Assembly: GCA_009760855.2 (NCBI GenBank)
Contig: WPIO01000004.1
Location: forward strand, 7,115,001 to 7,179,000
From: Cristatella mucedo
Taxonomy: Eukaryota > Bryozoa > Phylactolaemata > Cristatellidae
DNA: 64,000 nt
Direction: 5' to 3'
Both the position numbers and the translations under genes were made by a program. Below the pieces are notes generated by a model. It was not told the origin of the DNA and did not search any database. It saw nothing but the letters and a program-made list of their open reading frames with translations. Positions 35,201 through 44,988 of the stretch are shown here, one piece after another (within the stretch, counting starts at the first letter, position 1; each line of letters opens with the position of its first letter).

Positions 35201-37836
35201 GGCTTGCAAAAAGTTTATATAATTCCTTAGTTCTGTCTCGGCTTGATTATTGTAATTCCCTTTTGGCTGGGCTACCAAAAACAAAGCAACTAGGCCATTG
35301 CCAATGGCTATGAATATGACTGCAAAGCTAGTTTTCAAGTCCCAGAGGTTTGACCACGTGTCTCGTTTGCTAAAAGAGCTAGGATGGCCGTCGGTTGATC
35401 AGTATATACAGAGCAATGTTCTCAAGCTGACCCACAAGGCCCACCACGGCTTGGCTCCTCCATACCTAGCTGAACTGCTGCACCAGTTTCAGCCTTCTCG
35501 TGCCTTCGGGTCCTGTATGGACAATAAATTAGCTATTTCATTCTTCTGCTTAAAGACCGTTGGCGACAGAAGCTTTAGCTCTGCAGGTCCTAGACTGTGG
35601 ATCTCGCCTCCACAATTCTTACGAAACGACAACTACTCTCCTGCTGCCGGCTATGGCTCATCCTTTTCAGTGGTCCTGAGCTGCTACTTCCATGCTACTC
35701 ACTACCTCAACTGCTCTCCTGACTCTGCTATGCTCCCCACTGTCTCGTTGTTGCATGAGATGGTCTGTTGGCTACCGGATGCGTACTAAAAGCCGCTTAG
35801 GTTGTGAGTGTGCTATATAAAATTCTCCTTACTAACACCCACATAGTCGTTGTGGAGTTATTGACAGAGATACATTACTTTGCATTACATCGAGGGATAA
35901 CCATATGTATTTGCTACATGTTCTTTAGCTACATTGAGTGAACCTCGAACATGTCAAGTGCTGGCTTTGTGTGTAAAAATATTAAATTGCCTTGTTCTGC
36001 CACCTTTTGCCTCTTATAAAGGCATAGTCAAGGCTATAAGATGTCCCTAGTTAATGTATGTTATGTAATCTACCTCCATCTGTAATGTCACAAAGACCAA
36101 GTGGGTGTCAAGCAGGAGAGTTTTGTTTAGCGCACTCAACATGTTAGAACTGGGATCGGAAGTTCTGCCGACTTCCACATAAGGTTATTCAAACCATCTA
36201 ATCTGGATGCAAATACGAAAGAACATATCAACAAATACCAAATTTACTGGTCTCTGCATCATATGTGACTTTTATCGCAATTTGTTGAAGCTTGATAGAT
36301 GGAAGAGCATGCATGAAGCTTGTTGAGATGAATGCTTGTGACTTTTAAAACGCTTAATTTTCAGTGTAGCTTTGTTCCTTGTAAATTATGTAAATCGCCC
36401 AATACTTCACGTGTCAGAGTGAAATTTGAAATGGGAGTTCAGCTCTGCTTTTACATACTTATGCTAGATTATTTCTGATTTCGGTCGGATAGGTTTGCCT
36501 ATACATGTCATCAAACGTCCTGGAGCTATATTGGCCTGGCTCTCGGAACTGACCGTATACCTGCAGAGGGCAGAATGTGGTGGGCTCAAACTCTGCCAAG
36601 GAAGTGTTTGGGGATGTGCCAATGAAGTGTTTGGGGAGGTGCCAAGGAAGTGTTTGGGGAGGTGTTGGAAATTCCTGCCTGTGCAGGCTCGGTGGGTACG
36701 CGCTATCTCGGAGCTTCAAGCACACCGAGGAACCTCTTTGTTAGGACATGAGTTGCACAAGCTCGATGTGCCCGATCTGGTTTTGTGTCGTGTGGTGAGC
36801 ACTCGAGCTGCTTACTGGTCAATGGCTGACCTGCCTGTAGCAGCTCTGCGAAAATATACGTTTCAAACTTAAAGTCTGAATTGTAGTTTTGATGCCTCCG
36901 GTTGCCATACAACTAGCTTTTCCCTCTATCCGATGGGAAATTTCTGGATGTCTAGCACGTCGGATGCCTTGTTTAAGGAAGGACTTTAATTCAGAACTGC
37001 CGGAAGTCGTCTGGCATGAGATTGAGAAGCGGAGAAAATTTGCTTCAGTGTGTGTGGAGAAACCCTTTGTTTTTTCGTCCGGTACACGACATGTTCATCT
37101 ACAGAGGCTACCGTTCTACTGCTCTCAACACTGATTTGAGCCTTTACCCTTTAAATGCAGTCCCATTCGGTAATATGTGTTAGCGATGAATAGATATCGA
37201 ATCACCTTTTTAAGGGTGAAATTGTATTGTTAAGGGGGATTTTGAAGTAGTTTCTTCTGACACGGTCTGCCAGGCTCCAGCCCACAACTACTGAGGGGGT
37301 GACATTGTTTAGGGCAGCACGATTGCTTTGGGCGCGTTACTTTGTGTGTGTGTGCCTGTCTCCAAGTGCTTACGGGTGATGTTTTGTTTATTTATAGCCA
37401 AGGCACGTGTATCAAGCTGCATATACTGAATTGGACAATTTTATTAGTGCGAATCTTCGGAAAGAAGCGATCGCACCTTCAAGATTAAGCTTCAATAACA
37501 TTGCTGGCTAAAATACGTCATGCAATTTTTTGCTTAATATTATCAACCTTTTCTAATTGTCTCTCATGTAAGATAACTTGCTTTCACTGCAGCTGAAACC
37601 GTGCTTATTATGTACCTGTACTTCAGGCTCTTGAGCATAAGCTGTCGCTGTGCAGAAACTTTGTCAAAGAAAACCACAGTCAGCAACATGGAAGCAACAC
37701 TGCTGCAAAAGCTGGACCTCCCAACAACAGTGCGAGGCGAGTGAACTCTTTGCTTGCAGAGTGCAGGGACGTTGCACAAGTCTGCAACAAATGTTTTCGA
37801 GAGGGATTGGCGGTTAGCAAGCAGGCTCGATCGTGA
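23810..37836 (+). CDS. NDE1: NDE1/NDEL1 (NudE family) orthologue, complete, 8 exons
   Basis: Exons 23810-23865, 28821-28974, 29216-29364, 31101-31146, 33943-34033, 34145-34318, 34524-34615 and 37627-37836 join without frameshift or internal stop into 323 residues; human NDE1 and NDEL1 are about 335-345. NudE proteins are coiled-coil scaffolds that bind LIS1 and cytoplasmic dynein and act in nuclear positioning, centrosome and spindle function. The N-terminal coiled coil carries [27 protein letters not shown] and [14 protein letters not shown], nearly identical to the vertebrate proteins. The C-terminal conserved block [14 protein letters not shown] is also present. The start ATG just precedes the conserved A-Y-W-K. 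Vertebrates have two paralogues, so this may be their single pro-orthologue. Introns are filled with LINE, SINE and Tc1 remnants. Intron 4 uses a GC donor. Confidence 0.95.
24238..24365 (+). mobile_element. SINE-B copy in NDE1 intron 1
   Basis: A-box-like tgacccagaggttaaggtg, B-box-like gttcgtgggctggagacc, then a hairpin end (aagcgcctggatagatg, cttacggcactatac). Confidence 0.65.
25240..26075 (+). pseudogene. Tc1-like transposase remnant in NDE1 intron 1
   Basis: Translated pieces match Tc1/mariner DDE transposases in order: K-P-L-L-T[11 protein letters not shown], [42 protein letters not shown] and [16 protein letters not shown]. The first D is in W-S-D-E-S, the second in the D-N-N-P-R-H-T block, and the third catalytic acid in M-E-N-L-W. 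Several frameshifts and stops make it inactive. It interrupts no coding exon. Confidence 0.85.
26144..26236. repeat. (CT)n microsatellite inside the Tc1 remnant
   Basis: CT run just after the transposase C-terminal region. Confidence 0.95.
27690..28260 (-). mobile_element. LINE-1 degenerate copy in NDE1 intron 1
   Basis: Co-linear with 46220-46760: ttctaggcactttac, acatatcacagggatc, gagattgagttctaggcttt, gaatgaagggacctgaaagt and the LHWLP-region remnant. Heavily mutated. Confidence 0.65.
28440..28715. repeat. Pyrimidine-rich region with CT and CA repeats
   Basis: Imperfect CT and short CA repeats around a LINE-1 tail, ending about 105 bases before NDE1 exon 2. Confidence 0.85.
28505..28605 (+). 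mobile_element. LINE-1 terminal hairpin with (ATT)n
   Basis: agtgcctagaaagagattga, a short loop, gagggtgctctatc, then ATT repeats. Just upstream of NDE1 exon 2. Confidence 0.6.
28821..28974 (+). CDS. NDE1: NDE1-like exon 2 (coiled coil)
   Basis: After gcatttgtag the exon encodes [20 protein letters not shown] and on to the next heptads, closely matching vertebrate NDEL1. It ends in phase 0 at gtgagg. A 21-bp imperfect tandem repeat lies just upstream, near 28732-28780. Confidence 0.93.
29216..29364 (+). CDS. NDE1: NDE1-like exon 3 (coiled coil)
   Basis: Acceptor ctctgcag and donor gtgagc in phase 2. It contains [16 protein letters not shown], the most conserved part of the NudE coiled coil, in the region that binds LIS1 in the vertebrate proteins. 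Confidence 0.94.
29574..29594. repeat. Poly(C) tract, 21 C
   Basis: Pure C run in NDE1 intron 3. A run of 14 G lies at 30518-30531 in the same intron. Confidence 0.9.
31101..31146 (+). CDS. NDE1: NDE1-like exon 4 (46 bp), GC donor
   Basis: After tgctttag it encodes [15 protein letters not shown], matching the vertebrate segment before I-E-R-N-A-F. The exon must end at CAG followed by gcaagt, the usual form of a GC-AG donor; no GT donor nearby keeps the frame. Confidence 0.9.
31950..32087 (-). mobile_element. SINE-B copy, reverse, in NDE1 intron 4
   Basis: On the minus strand: head tggcccagtggctgtgctcg, B box gtgggctcgagccccgtgg, hairpin end aatagagattaagttctctt, agggcgctatac. The cleanest SINE-B copy here. 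Confidence 0.75.
32188..32293 (-). mobile_element. SINE-A fragment, reverse, in NDE1 intron 4
   Basis: Core caccactgcttgcagctggc and a head with acgacccaggtcgag. LINE-2 sequence follows directly. Confidence 0.65.
32300..32965 (+). mobile_element. LINE-2, 5'-truncated copy in NDE1 intron 4
   Basis: A 228-codon open frame (32232-32918) covers the RT C-terminus: [31 protein letters not shown] and [14 protein letters not shown]. It is the best preserved copy of this segment in the window. The 3' tail matches copies at 35.8, 45.5 and 18.1 kb. Confidence 0.85.
33943..34033 (+). CDS. NDE1: NDE1-like exon 5 (end of coiled coil)
   Basis: After tttgcag it encodes [15 protein letters not shown], then I-Q-R-L-K-D-E-A-R, almost identical to NDEL1. 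It ends in phase 1 at gtgtgt. Confidence 0.94.
34145..34318 (+). CDS. NDE1: NDE1-like exon 6 (linker)
   Basis: After cttcttcag it opens with D-L-R-Q-E-I, the conserved end of the coiled coil, then a lysine-rich stretch and a low-complexity Ala/Pro/Thr/Ser linker. It ends in phase 1 at gtagca. Intron 5 is only 111 bases. Confidence 0.9.
34524..34615 (+). CDS. NDE1: NDE1-like exon 7 (conserved C-terminal block)
   Basis: After tactccag it encodes [20 protein letters not shown], then N-K-V-G, the best conserved C-terminal segment of NDE1 and NDEL1, near sites phosphorylated by mitotic kinases in vertebrates. Phase 0 donor gtaaga. Confidence 0.93.
35145..35875 (+). mobile_element. LINE-2, 5'-truncated copy in NDE1 intron 7
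   Basis: About 85-90 percent identical by eye to the copy at 32.3 kb through the RT C-terminus ([19 protein letters not shown]) and the 3' tail. It has small frame changes. Same strand as the host gene. Confidence 0.83.
36060..36150 (-). mobile_element. LINE-2 3' tail fragment
   Basis: Short reverse match to the LINE-2 3' tail (tctgtaatgtcacaaagacc, agtgggtgt) in NDE1 intron 7. Confidence 0.55.
36595..36663 (+). repeat. Three 23-bp tandem repeats
   Basis: Units starting gccaaggaagtg, gccaatgaagtg and gccaaggaagtg, each with tttgggga. In NDE1 intron 7. Confidence 0.9.
37398..37511 (+). CDS. Candidate terminal exon ending in an RKEAIAPSR motif
   Basis: After gtttatttatag, phase 0 gives 37 residues starting [15 protein letters not shown] and ending [18 protein letters not shown] and TAA. 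It lies in the last intron of the NDE1-like gene and is in phase with exon 7, so it could be an alternative last exon. I do not recognise the sequence. The similar exon at 38786 makes chance less likely. Confidence 0.35.
   Translation, partial: PRHVYQAAYTELDNFISANLRKEAIAPSRLSFNNIAG
37627..37836 (+). CDS. NDE1: NDE1-like exon 8 (C-terminus and stop)
   Basis: After gtacttcag it encodes [15 protein letters not shown], matching A-L-E-S-K-L-A-x-C-R-N-F in vertebrates, then a divergent 55-residue tail and TGA. The tail has C-R-D-V and V-C-N-K-C-F, so it is cysteine-rich and unlike the vertebrate end. A donor-like gtgaac inside the exon could allow a shorter form. Confidence 0.88.
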   Translation, partial: ALEHKLSLCRNFVKENHSQQHGSNTAAKAGPPNNSARRVNSLLAECRDVAQVCNKCFREGLAVSKQARS

Positions 37837-38584
37837 CGTTGTGGACGCTGGAAAGTTACGAAACCTTTTGGGTGCAATCTCATCACTAGTTGGCACGTTT
37901 TCTTTCCTGCATATGTGAAGTACCTATAAAGAGATGTGGTTCTCATAGCAATGGTCAGGTGTGGTTTTTATGCAAATGTTTCCTTATTGGTGCCCAGCTA
38001 GTGGCACAAGAAAGCTGCAGTAGCTGCTGGCACCGCTGTGATGTTCCTTGCGTTGACGATTCCCTAACACAGCTTGTGGCCGCCTTGACCTTAATTAAAA
38101 TGCAGCTGCTGTGACCCATTCAGGCCAGCAGATACTAGCAATCCAAATGGCACTCGAAGTCGTCTCTTCCGTTTACGCTATTGCAGGCCACGAGAAGCTG
38201 AAACCGTATAGGGATTTCAGCATCGTTACTTCAAGTAATGAAAGATATTGACGACCCTCGTAGACTCGAAAATCGTTTGGCTGCGTTTTTTGTTTTTCGG
38301 TAGACATGGAATTAAGTAGCCCCTAATGTTTTCGCGAAGTCTTGGCTTAGTTTGTAGGCATCAAATAATAAGCATCAAATTAATTCAATTTGTGTTTGTG
38401 GGCACTTGGTATTATTTCTTAATTTCTTATCTGTCTAAAGTATTGAAAATGCTAGTATTCCTTGTAGACTTGGCTTTTGTGACAAGGACAGTGATTAACT
38501 TAAAGTAGATCCATCCGTAAAGAGAAAACTGACGAATTTGCATCTAGTGGCTCGCTTTTCGTTGAAAAACAGCTTATGAATCGA

Positions 38585-38590
38585 AATAAA
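38585..38590 (+). promoter_or_regulatory. Candidate poly(A) signal of the NDE1-like gene
   Basis: AATAAA about 750 bases past the stop, followed by a T-rich and then GTGG stretch. It is the first clear AATAAA after the stop codon. Confidence 0.45.
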
Positions 38591-38785
38591 CACATTTATT
38601 GTGGGGTGGTGGATGAAGGAGCGTGTAGATTCACATTAATCGCCGCAATAGCACCGGTTTAACGTTTCGAATGGCCCACCTTGCAGCGGTAGCTGTTGCT
38701 TGAATGGTAAGTCTGTGTCCACCAAGTTCTTGGGGCAGCAAACCTCACAGTTCATCTGGCTCTGGTTGATTACGTGTGCTCTTAG

Positions 38786-38904
38786 GTGACTTCAGTTTCC
38801 CCGGGACCGTTCCTCTAGTTACTGGTCTCCCAAAGTTTGTGGCTCGACGTGACGACATTCGAAAAGAAGCTGAAATTGCTCCTTCCCGGGTCATCGGTGT
38901 CTAA
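38786..38904 (+). CDS. Candidate terminal exon ending in an RKEAEIAPSR motif
   Basis: After gtgtgctcttag an open frame reads D-F-S-F-P-G-T-V-P-L-V-T-G-L-P-K-F-V-A-R, then R-D-D-I-R-K-E-A-E-I-A-P-S-R-V-I-G-V and TAA. It would need a phase 1 donor upstream. The end resembles the exon at 37398-37511. Function and parent gene are unknown. Confidence 0.35.
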
Positions 38905-41100
38905 CTTTGAAGCCTATTCGGTCCATGGCAGTGCATCGGTAAAATGGGCATATTCAAGTTTTGACAGTCGTTAAATAATAAATAAATATAAAAATAAATG
39001 CTAGCTGATTTAACAGCCTCTTTTGTATAGCGACAGTAGAGCCTTTCCGGCTATCACCACCGCTTGCAGTGGCGATAAAGGATCGCTTTAAAGAAGTATC
39101 ATGGTCAACAGTTTATATGGCTTGCTCTGAAATGCAATCCTTGGCATGTCCAACGAATCTCTGCCAGTAATGGAGAGACAATATTACAGAGACTTACTCT
39201 CCAAAAACCATGACCACATCCTAAATAGGAACTTATTTCGGAAGCAGCCAGAACAGGCTGCTTTGTGTATTTGGCTTATTGCAAGTAAGCCTAATTAATG
39301 GAATTCTGCATTAGTCCTTGATATGACTCCAAAATACACTTCCTATGTTGTTCTTATCATTTTGGTAGGCTTTAGTCTGCTGGACACTGCAATTTTGTGA
39401 TTTCTATCAAGTCTCGCGGTTCGAGAGATTGTTTACAATGTTTAGGAAATTCTGTAATCAAGTAGCATGTTAGAGCGAGAAGTTTGTGACAGAAGCATAG
39501 CTTGGTTCATGTTCAGACAGTGGTGATGGGTATGATATTATTTTGTGGCGCCTATTATTTTTCTGCAGTCTGCAGACCCTCTTTGGTTGCTTATTTATGT
39601 GCGTCTGCTTTGTGAAATATTTGCCCGTGGAAAACTGCATCTGAAGTCAAGTTTGGGATCACTCTGTCACTTGGCACTAAGCAATAGCTGCTGACCTAAA
39701 TTTCTTTTTTTCGCGTTTTAATGTGAATTGACCCTTTATTCTGTAGGAAGACACCACCACAGGGTCGGTTGAAGATCACCGTTTGATGTGGCAGTCAGCA
39801 GATTGTATGCCAATGGTATGGTGCACCATACCTCAGGATAATTATACCAGCCTTGCTGTGTTACGTGACTTCATGAAATCGTATCACATAGCAGCTGCTT
39901 ATATTGCTGCTTGCCCATCTGCATGATCATATACCGTGCTGGTATATATTCAGAATCGCTAGTGCAGTCGGCCTGCAGTTGACTGGTGCTACTGGTACTC
40001 CTGATTGACAATCTGGAAACCGTGCAAGCACCCTGCAATTTGTAAAGCAACCCTGTCACCTCACCAGTGCCTTGTGGTATTATGCCTTGCCGAAAATTGC
40101 AGCTGCACGGTCGTGGTATTCCAGGCATTTTCTGTATTCCTCGGTAACATGGCTGCAGTCTGCCACTTGCTAGCTTCATGGCTGTGCCATGTGCAGCCGT
40201 GGTGATGCCATGCTCTGGCTAACCAGCATGTAGCCTGTTTGCACTGATGGTTCTCTTTTCCGTCCTTGTCTCGTTTTGCTGGTTTGCAGCCACCTACAGC
40301 CGAGTCAGGCGGCGACTTATGTGGTACGAAAAGCACCCAAGCTTTCTTTGCTCACGCTTTGAAATCCCTAGTGCTGTTCCATCAGTTGATGCTACCCATC
40401 AGCTCTGCTGTTGCCGATATTATGTCGATCTAGCTGTTGACCTACATATTCTCAGTACATTATGGAGCCCTATTGACGTCTGTGGTCCCTTTTGCTGTGC
40501 CGTTGCGATCCTGTACTCAGCCACAACATGGATGTATTCATCGGATTCGTTATTGCCGAGCCGTCTGCCTGCGTCTGGGCTAGGAGACAACACAACCTTG
40601 ATGCACTTTTAACTTTTTTTTATTTGAGTCGGCCTAGCACCCGTGTGCCTACAGCCAGTAAGAGACGGCCATTCGATCGGGAATCGACCTGCCTCAATTC
40701 GATTAACAGCGACCACCCTCCGTGCTTGCTGTCTTGCATCGTTGTAGTTGGAGCTGTTTGCAAAATGCAGCTAGGCTAAGAGTCGTCTGCACACAGCCAT
40801 GCCGCATCGGTGCATATGTATATTAATAGTTTGGTTAAACTTCTTGTCTCATGGTGTTCCTTTGAGCGTGTCTCAACTTCTTCTGTGCTTCGTGCATACG
40901 CAGTGTTCTTGTTTAGTAGTACAACAGCACTTTTATGTCATTAGCTGGTGTAATGACACCGTTATGAACTGCTGTTCGAAGTAGACCTTTTATTCACAAA
41001 TAGATCCAAAAACCATATTTTCCCCAAAAGAATCCGTGTAAGCATGAATTTGCATTATTTGCTGTCAAATAGTTGCTCTGTAATTTCTAAGCAGGCAGAT
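38905..41100. other. Intergenic, mostly unrecognised
   Basis: Contains one SINE-A fragment (39001-39096). A possible exon after gctggtttgcag at 40289 has all three frames partly open, but none is recognisable. Confidence 0.45.
39001..39096 (-). mobile_element. SINE-A 3' fragment, reverse
   Basis: ctagctgatttaacagcctc, then caccaccgcttgcagtggcg. The tRNA-like head is missing. Confidence 0.75.
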
Positions 41101-41127
41101 GATTATCCCTCAATGAGAGTTTGGTGT

Positions 41128-41316
41128 CTTAGGAATTACTTGCATTGATGCAAGTTCGAAGTGCATGATTACCGACGACCGTGGGACTGACTGCCGAAAA
41201 TATTTCGCATTGAGTAATATCATTCTTAGGAATTACTTGCATTGATGCAAGTTCGAAGTGCATGATTACCGACGACCGTGGGACTGACTGCCGAAAATAT
41301 TTCGCATTGAGTAATA
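41128..41316 (+). repeat. 97-bp tandem duplication
   Basis: Two copies with period 97, starting at 41128 and 41225 and identical by eye for about 92 bases. Each includes the hairpin acttgcattgatgcaagt. The duplication must be recent or under correction. Confidence 0.93.
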
Positions 41317-41319
41317 TGC

Positions 41320-41465
41320 TTGATCAACAAGAATAACATGGTTAGGGGTGACATGCACAGGATCAGCATGCAAATGTGGTTAGTGGCAGCATGGGCAGTG
41401 TCAGCACGCATATGCACATTAAGGACGAATCCCAGGGTCCCACTACATGCTGTCCTAAATAGCGA
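41320..41465 (-). mobile_element. LINE-1 3' UTR fragment
   Basis: Reverse match to the LINE-1 3' UTR (aacatggttaggggtgacat, aaggacgaatcccagggtcc). It adjoins the 97-bp tandem duplication. Confidence 0.6.
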
Positions 41466-42420
41466 CAGTAGATATCATTGTCCTCAGCTACTTGTTGTGC
41501 TCAACTTAAATGTGGGTTGGTTAAGTAATACAAATTAAGTGTGTGTGCTCACACTTCTGATCTAGGTCCCGTTATGTAGACGTGTTGCATGTAGTTCTGG
41601 ATTTCGTGCCTCGAACTGAGTGAAAGCAACTACGGCTGCCATGTTGCAGTAAAAAAATGCAGCTGTTATATCAGTTGCAGACAACTATTTTGAGAGCAGT
41701 GTTAGGATCTTTAAGCTGGAAATACTCAATCGACTGTTCAGGCGCCTGTACGGTTTATCTATTCTGCTAAGTGAAAACGAGGCTAGGTGGTTTCGTTTTT
41801 CGCGAAAAACAGGTTCAGCTGCAATCTGACGATCTGAGCAGACGCTTTCTCTGCATACCTGGCACTTGATGCTTTCAGCGAACGTCAACACATTTCTTTA
41901 TTGTTGAGTCACTGCAGTATTTTCTCAAGATAGTTAGCCTTTTTTAATACCTATGTTTAATTTAAAAAAATACTATTCCGTAGTCACTGAATTGGGGATT
42001 GAGCATTGCCACAAGTAGCATGCAGTTTTTAGTAGGCCTGGTAGCTGGGATGGAAATAGTACATGCTGACCTAATAAAGTAAGTAATTCGTCATTGCCAG
42101 ATGCAAGGCAGCTCTCTTAAAGCCCCAATTAGACAGCAGTTTTCACTCTGACGGTAGATCGAGAAAATTCATACGAGACTAAGCTAAGAAGCTCAGCCGA
42201 TGGTACGGCGCCGCGTTCGAGTAATATGTCGCGTCTCATGCCAGATACAGGTGCTCTGCCATGCTTCCTAACCCCTATGTAAGGGCTGGGAAGCATCTTA
42301 GCACGAATCACTTCATCGAGGGCAAGACACCACTTACGGAATTAGCCAACTTTCAGCCTTTTCGCTTCCGGCGTTTCCATTTCATCAGGCACGTCACCTA
42401 AGGTCGGTCGCATGCATACG

Positions 42421-42496
<76 letters not shown>
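42421..42496. repeat. (TA)n microsatellite
   Basis: About 37 TA units directly next to a SINE-B copy, so it may have grown from the SINE tail. Confidence 0.95.
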
Positions 42497-42498
<2 letters not shown>

Positions 42499-42650
42499 CA
42501 TTTGCATTTTACAGGGCCCAAGGAGAATTTAATCTCAATTGTTGAACTCTACTTACGCCTCCAGGCTCCCAGGTCCCCGCCTTGCACTGTACTCTGGGCT
42601 GGGTCGCACCAAGGCGACCATGCTAACTCCTCAATCGCTACATGCAGCCA
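42497..42650 (-). mobile_element. SINE-B degenerate copy, reverse
   Basis: Follows a long AT repeat: ggcccaaggagaatttaatc, then a decayed head. Same layout as 31950-32087. Confidence 0.45.
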
Positions 42651-43877
42651 TCTGTATGCGACACGCTTAATGGTTGTCTACAGAGCCTCATTACTCGACA
42701 AAGGTTGCCGAATGATAATGGCTCTAGTTTATCCAAGAATATTCATCAAGTAAATTATCCGCACCAGTAACGGCTACAAGCTTTTAGTGAATGTAACTGT
42801 GGTGGGTCGTCTGAGGTGGGCACGAGCTCAGTAGTCTATTGTAACGATTCAGTCCATTTGAAGGCATCGCTCGACTATCTTCAGCGAGCCCGCAGCATTC
42901 AGGCTCTTTTGTAATTTTCCATACTAGAGCAAACATAAACTAAGGATAGATGTGAACGACTGGAAATAATACATGAATTTGAGCCCAGTAATTACGGCCG
43001 TGTGCTCGCAGCAACCAGCCGAACGGCAATCGACCGCGTGCGAGCCTGTCTAGCTAGGATCGCCGGGTACGCAATACCTGCGCTCGAAGCAACACGTCCG
43101 CCTAGGCTTTCGCGTATCGCATAGACAGCCAATAAGACAACTCCCACAGCGAAATCCTCGATCCGTCAGTAGCTGGCCAAGTGGCCCTGGAGCAGGAGCT
43201 ATCCGTCACCTATCGCGTGCTAAGGGCTGCACGATATGCAGCAACCGCCTACTTCGCACCGCGACTTAATCAACTGACAATGACGTCCGAAGCGAGGGGA
43301 AGCTTACCGACTGTGCAACGAAGGGGTACACTAAATGAAGAGGGCGTTTGAAACAAGCGGACGCTTCGTTCTCTGGCGTCTTCCGCTGGCAGTATCTCTG
43401 CTCGTCGGTGGACCACTCCGAGTCACAACTAGTGTCTGAGTCGCTCGTCGAAAACTTCCGACCGACTGCCGCCAGCTGCGGGCGCTCTGAGGACGCTTTA
43501 TAAAGTGTGTTTTCATTATTGCTATTATTATATTACTGAAGCTCGTGAGGCAAACGTGGCTTGGCGAGAGAGAGAGAGAGAGAGAGAGCGGGCGGCTCTT
43601 TTCTCGGAGTGATGGCTCGACTTCCTGCTGGGTAGCAACCGATGGAGGAATCGGCCAGCCTGCTGCTCTACACATGCTCTCGAGACTGCACGTCTCGCGC
43701 GCAGACCGATCTGCTGCTGCTAAAGCGCAGCGATGGCAGGTCCTGCCACGCGGCCGATTCGCAGAGCCCCGCAGCCGCCGACGACGACTGCGTGCATCAA
43801 CTCCCATTGAGGAGTCGACGTCTCCTGTCGATTCCCAGATTCGACCGCTTCATCGACCGCTCTGCATTTTCTCTCGG

Positions 43878-44213
43878 CAGCATCGGCGGCAATCTTATAC
43901 GTCCGGCAGTCGAGATCCGGAAACGTGCCCGAGAGTAACGTCCTGCCAATCTCTCTGCGACCTTGTCAAAGAAGAGCCGCGGAGGCTAGTGGCGGCCGCT
44001 GGCCGCTGGAGAAGAGAGCGAGTGGTTCCCCGCAGTGACAACCCCGAGGAGGGCGAGTGCGACGGCTCGTGCGGCGCCCACGGCGACGCTCGCGTTTCCG
44101 CGAGCGTCGACGCCTCCGTCGGCCGGCTACAGCTGGCTAGCGGCGAGAGCGGCTCTGTCTGCCTGGGCGTCGCTTGCCCGATCTCTCGCGTTCTCACGCT
44201 GCGCGGCTCCTGA
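43878..44213 (+). CDS. Candidate exon in GC-rich block, unrecognised
   Basis: After a pyrimidine-rich tract ending ctctcggcag, an open frame reads to TGA at 44213. It includes C-Q-S-L-C-D-L-V-K-E-E-P-R-R-L-V, an acidic S-D-N-P-E-E-G-E-C-D-G-S-C, and a serine- and valine-rich stretch. No family is recognised. Long overlapping minus-strand frames mean it could be chance in GC-rich DNA. Confidence 0.22.
   Translation, partial: QHRRQSYTSGSRDPETCPRVTSCQSLCDLVKEEPRRLVAAAGRWRRERVVPRSDNPEEGECDGSCGAHGDARVSASVDASVGRLQLASGESGSVCLGVACPISRVLTLRGS
44084..44109. repeat. Inverted repeat, 11-bp arms, TTTC loop
   Basis: CGACGCTCGCG and its exact complement around TTTC, in the GC-rich block at 44 kb. Confidence 0.85.
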
Positions 44214-44988
44214 TCTGTTTGCTCCTTGCGGTTCGCAGCACGTTCAACTAGATGCGGCGCAAGCCGACGCAGTCGGCAAGCGACAATGCCCCGTATAGGC
44301 CGAGCTGTTTGCCACCGAGCGCGCTGAGAGCGGCCGCAGCAAGCGACCAATTGACCGCCATGTTTGTGCTCCGCCTATCAAAACAGCTGCCCATTTCGTT
44401 TAGGTTCCGGCGGCACCTACGGCGCGGCCTGACTGCCTCTCTTCCCTTCCCGTCACTCCCGCTCCTCTGTCTGTCTGTTTGTCTGTCTTTTTTTATCCGC
44501 ACCTCGAAAGAGAGGTTGCGACGTTATCGGCGCATCAGCTCCAAGTTTAGACTCTCGACTCGCCTCGGGCCCGCGGAACTGCCTCGATCTGACTGCGACG
44601 CCACTAGTCGCTGCCACTGCTGACGGTAAGTCGAGCGTACGACCGTGTGCGTAGAGCCCGAGCTCGTTGCGCTTCCCTCGGCGGACGACGTCGCTCAGAT
44701 TGACGCCCGTCCTCGACCCTCGGCTAAGCACGACGCAGAGAGCCACCGCTAGGCGCCGCCGCCACCGGCGCGGTCGCGTCGAGCGCGCGCCGAGCCGCGA
44801 GGCCGCTGGAAGGGCTGGACGGCGCTCGAAGCGGCGCCAAACTCTGGCTGCAGACGACGCTCGCGCGCCGCCGCCAATTCGGCGGCAGGCCGCCGGGTGC
44901 TGCTCAGAGCGACTGGCCGGGCAGCTGCCGGCCAACCGTCGAACCGCAAGCTAGCTGGCTGTCTCCGCACCTCTAACCCGCGAGGCGT

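Noticed and set aside
40289-40440. Exon after gctggtttgcag
   Set aside because: A good acceptor, but no frame gives a recognisable or clearly protein-like sequence and no partner exon was found.
41128-41316. CRISPR-like array
   Set aside because: Only two adjacent copies without spacers, in an animal genome; it is a tandem duplication.
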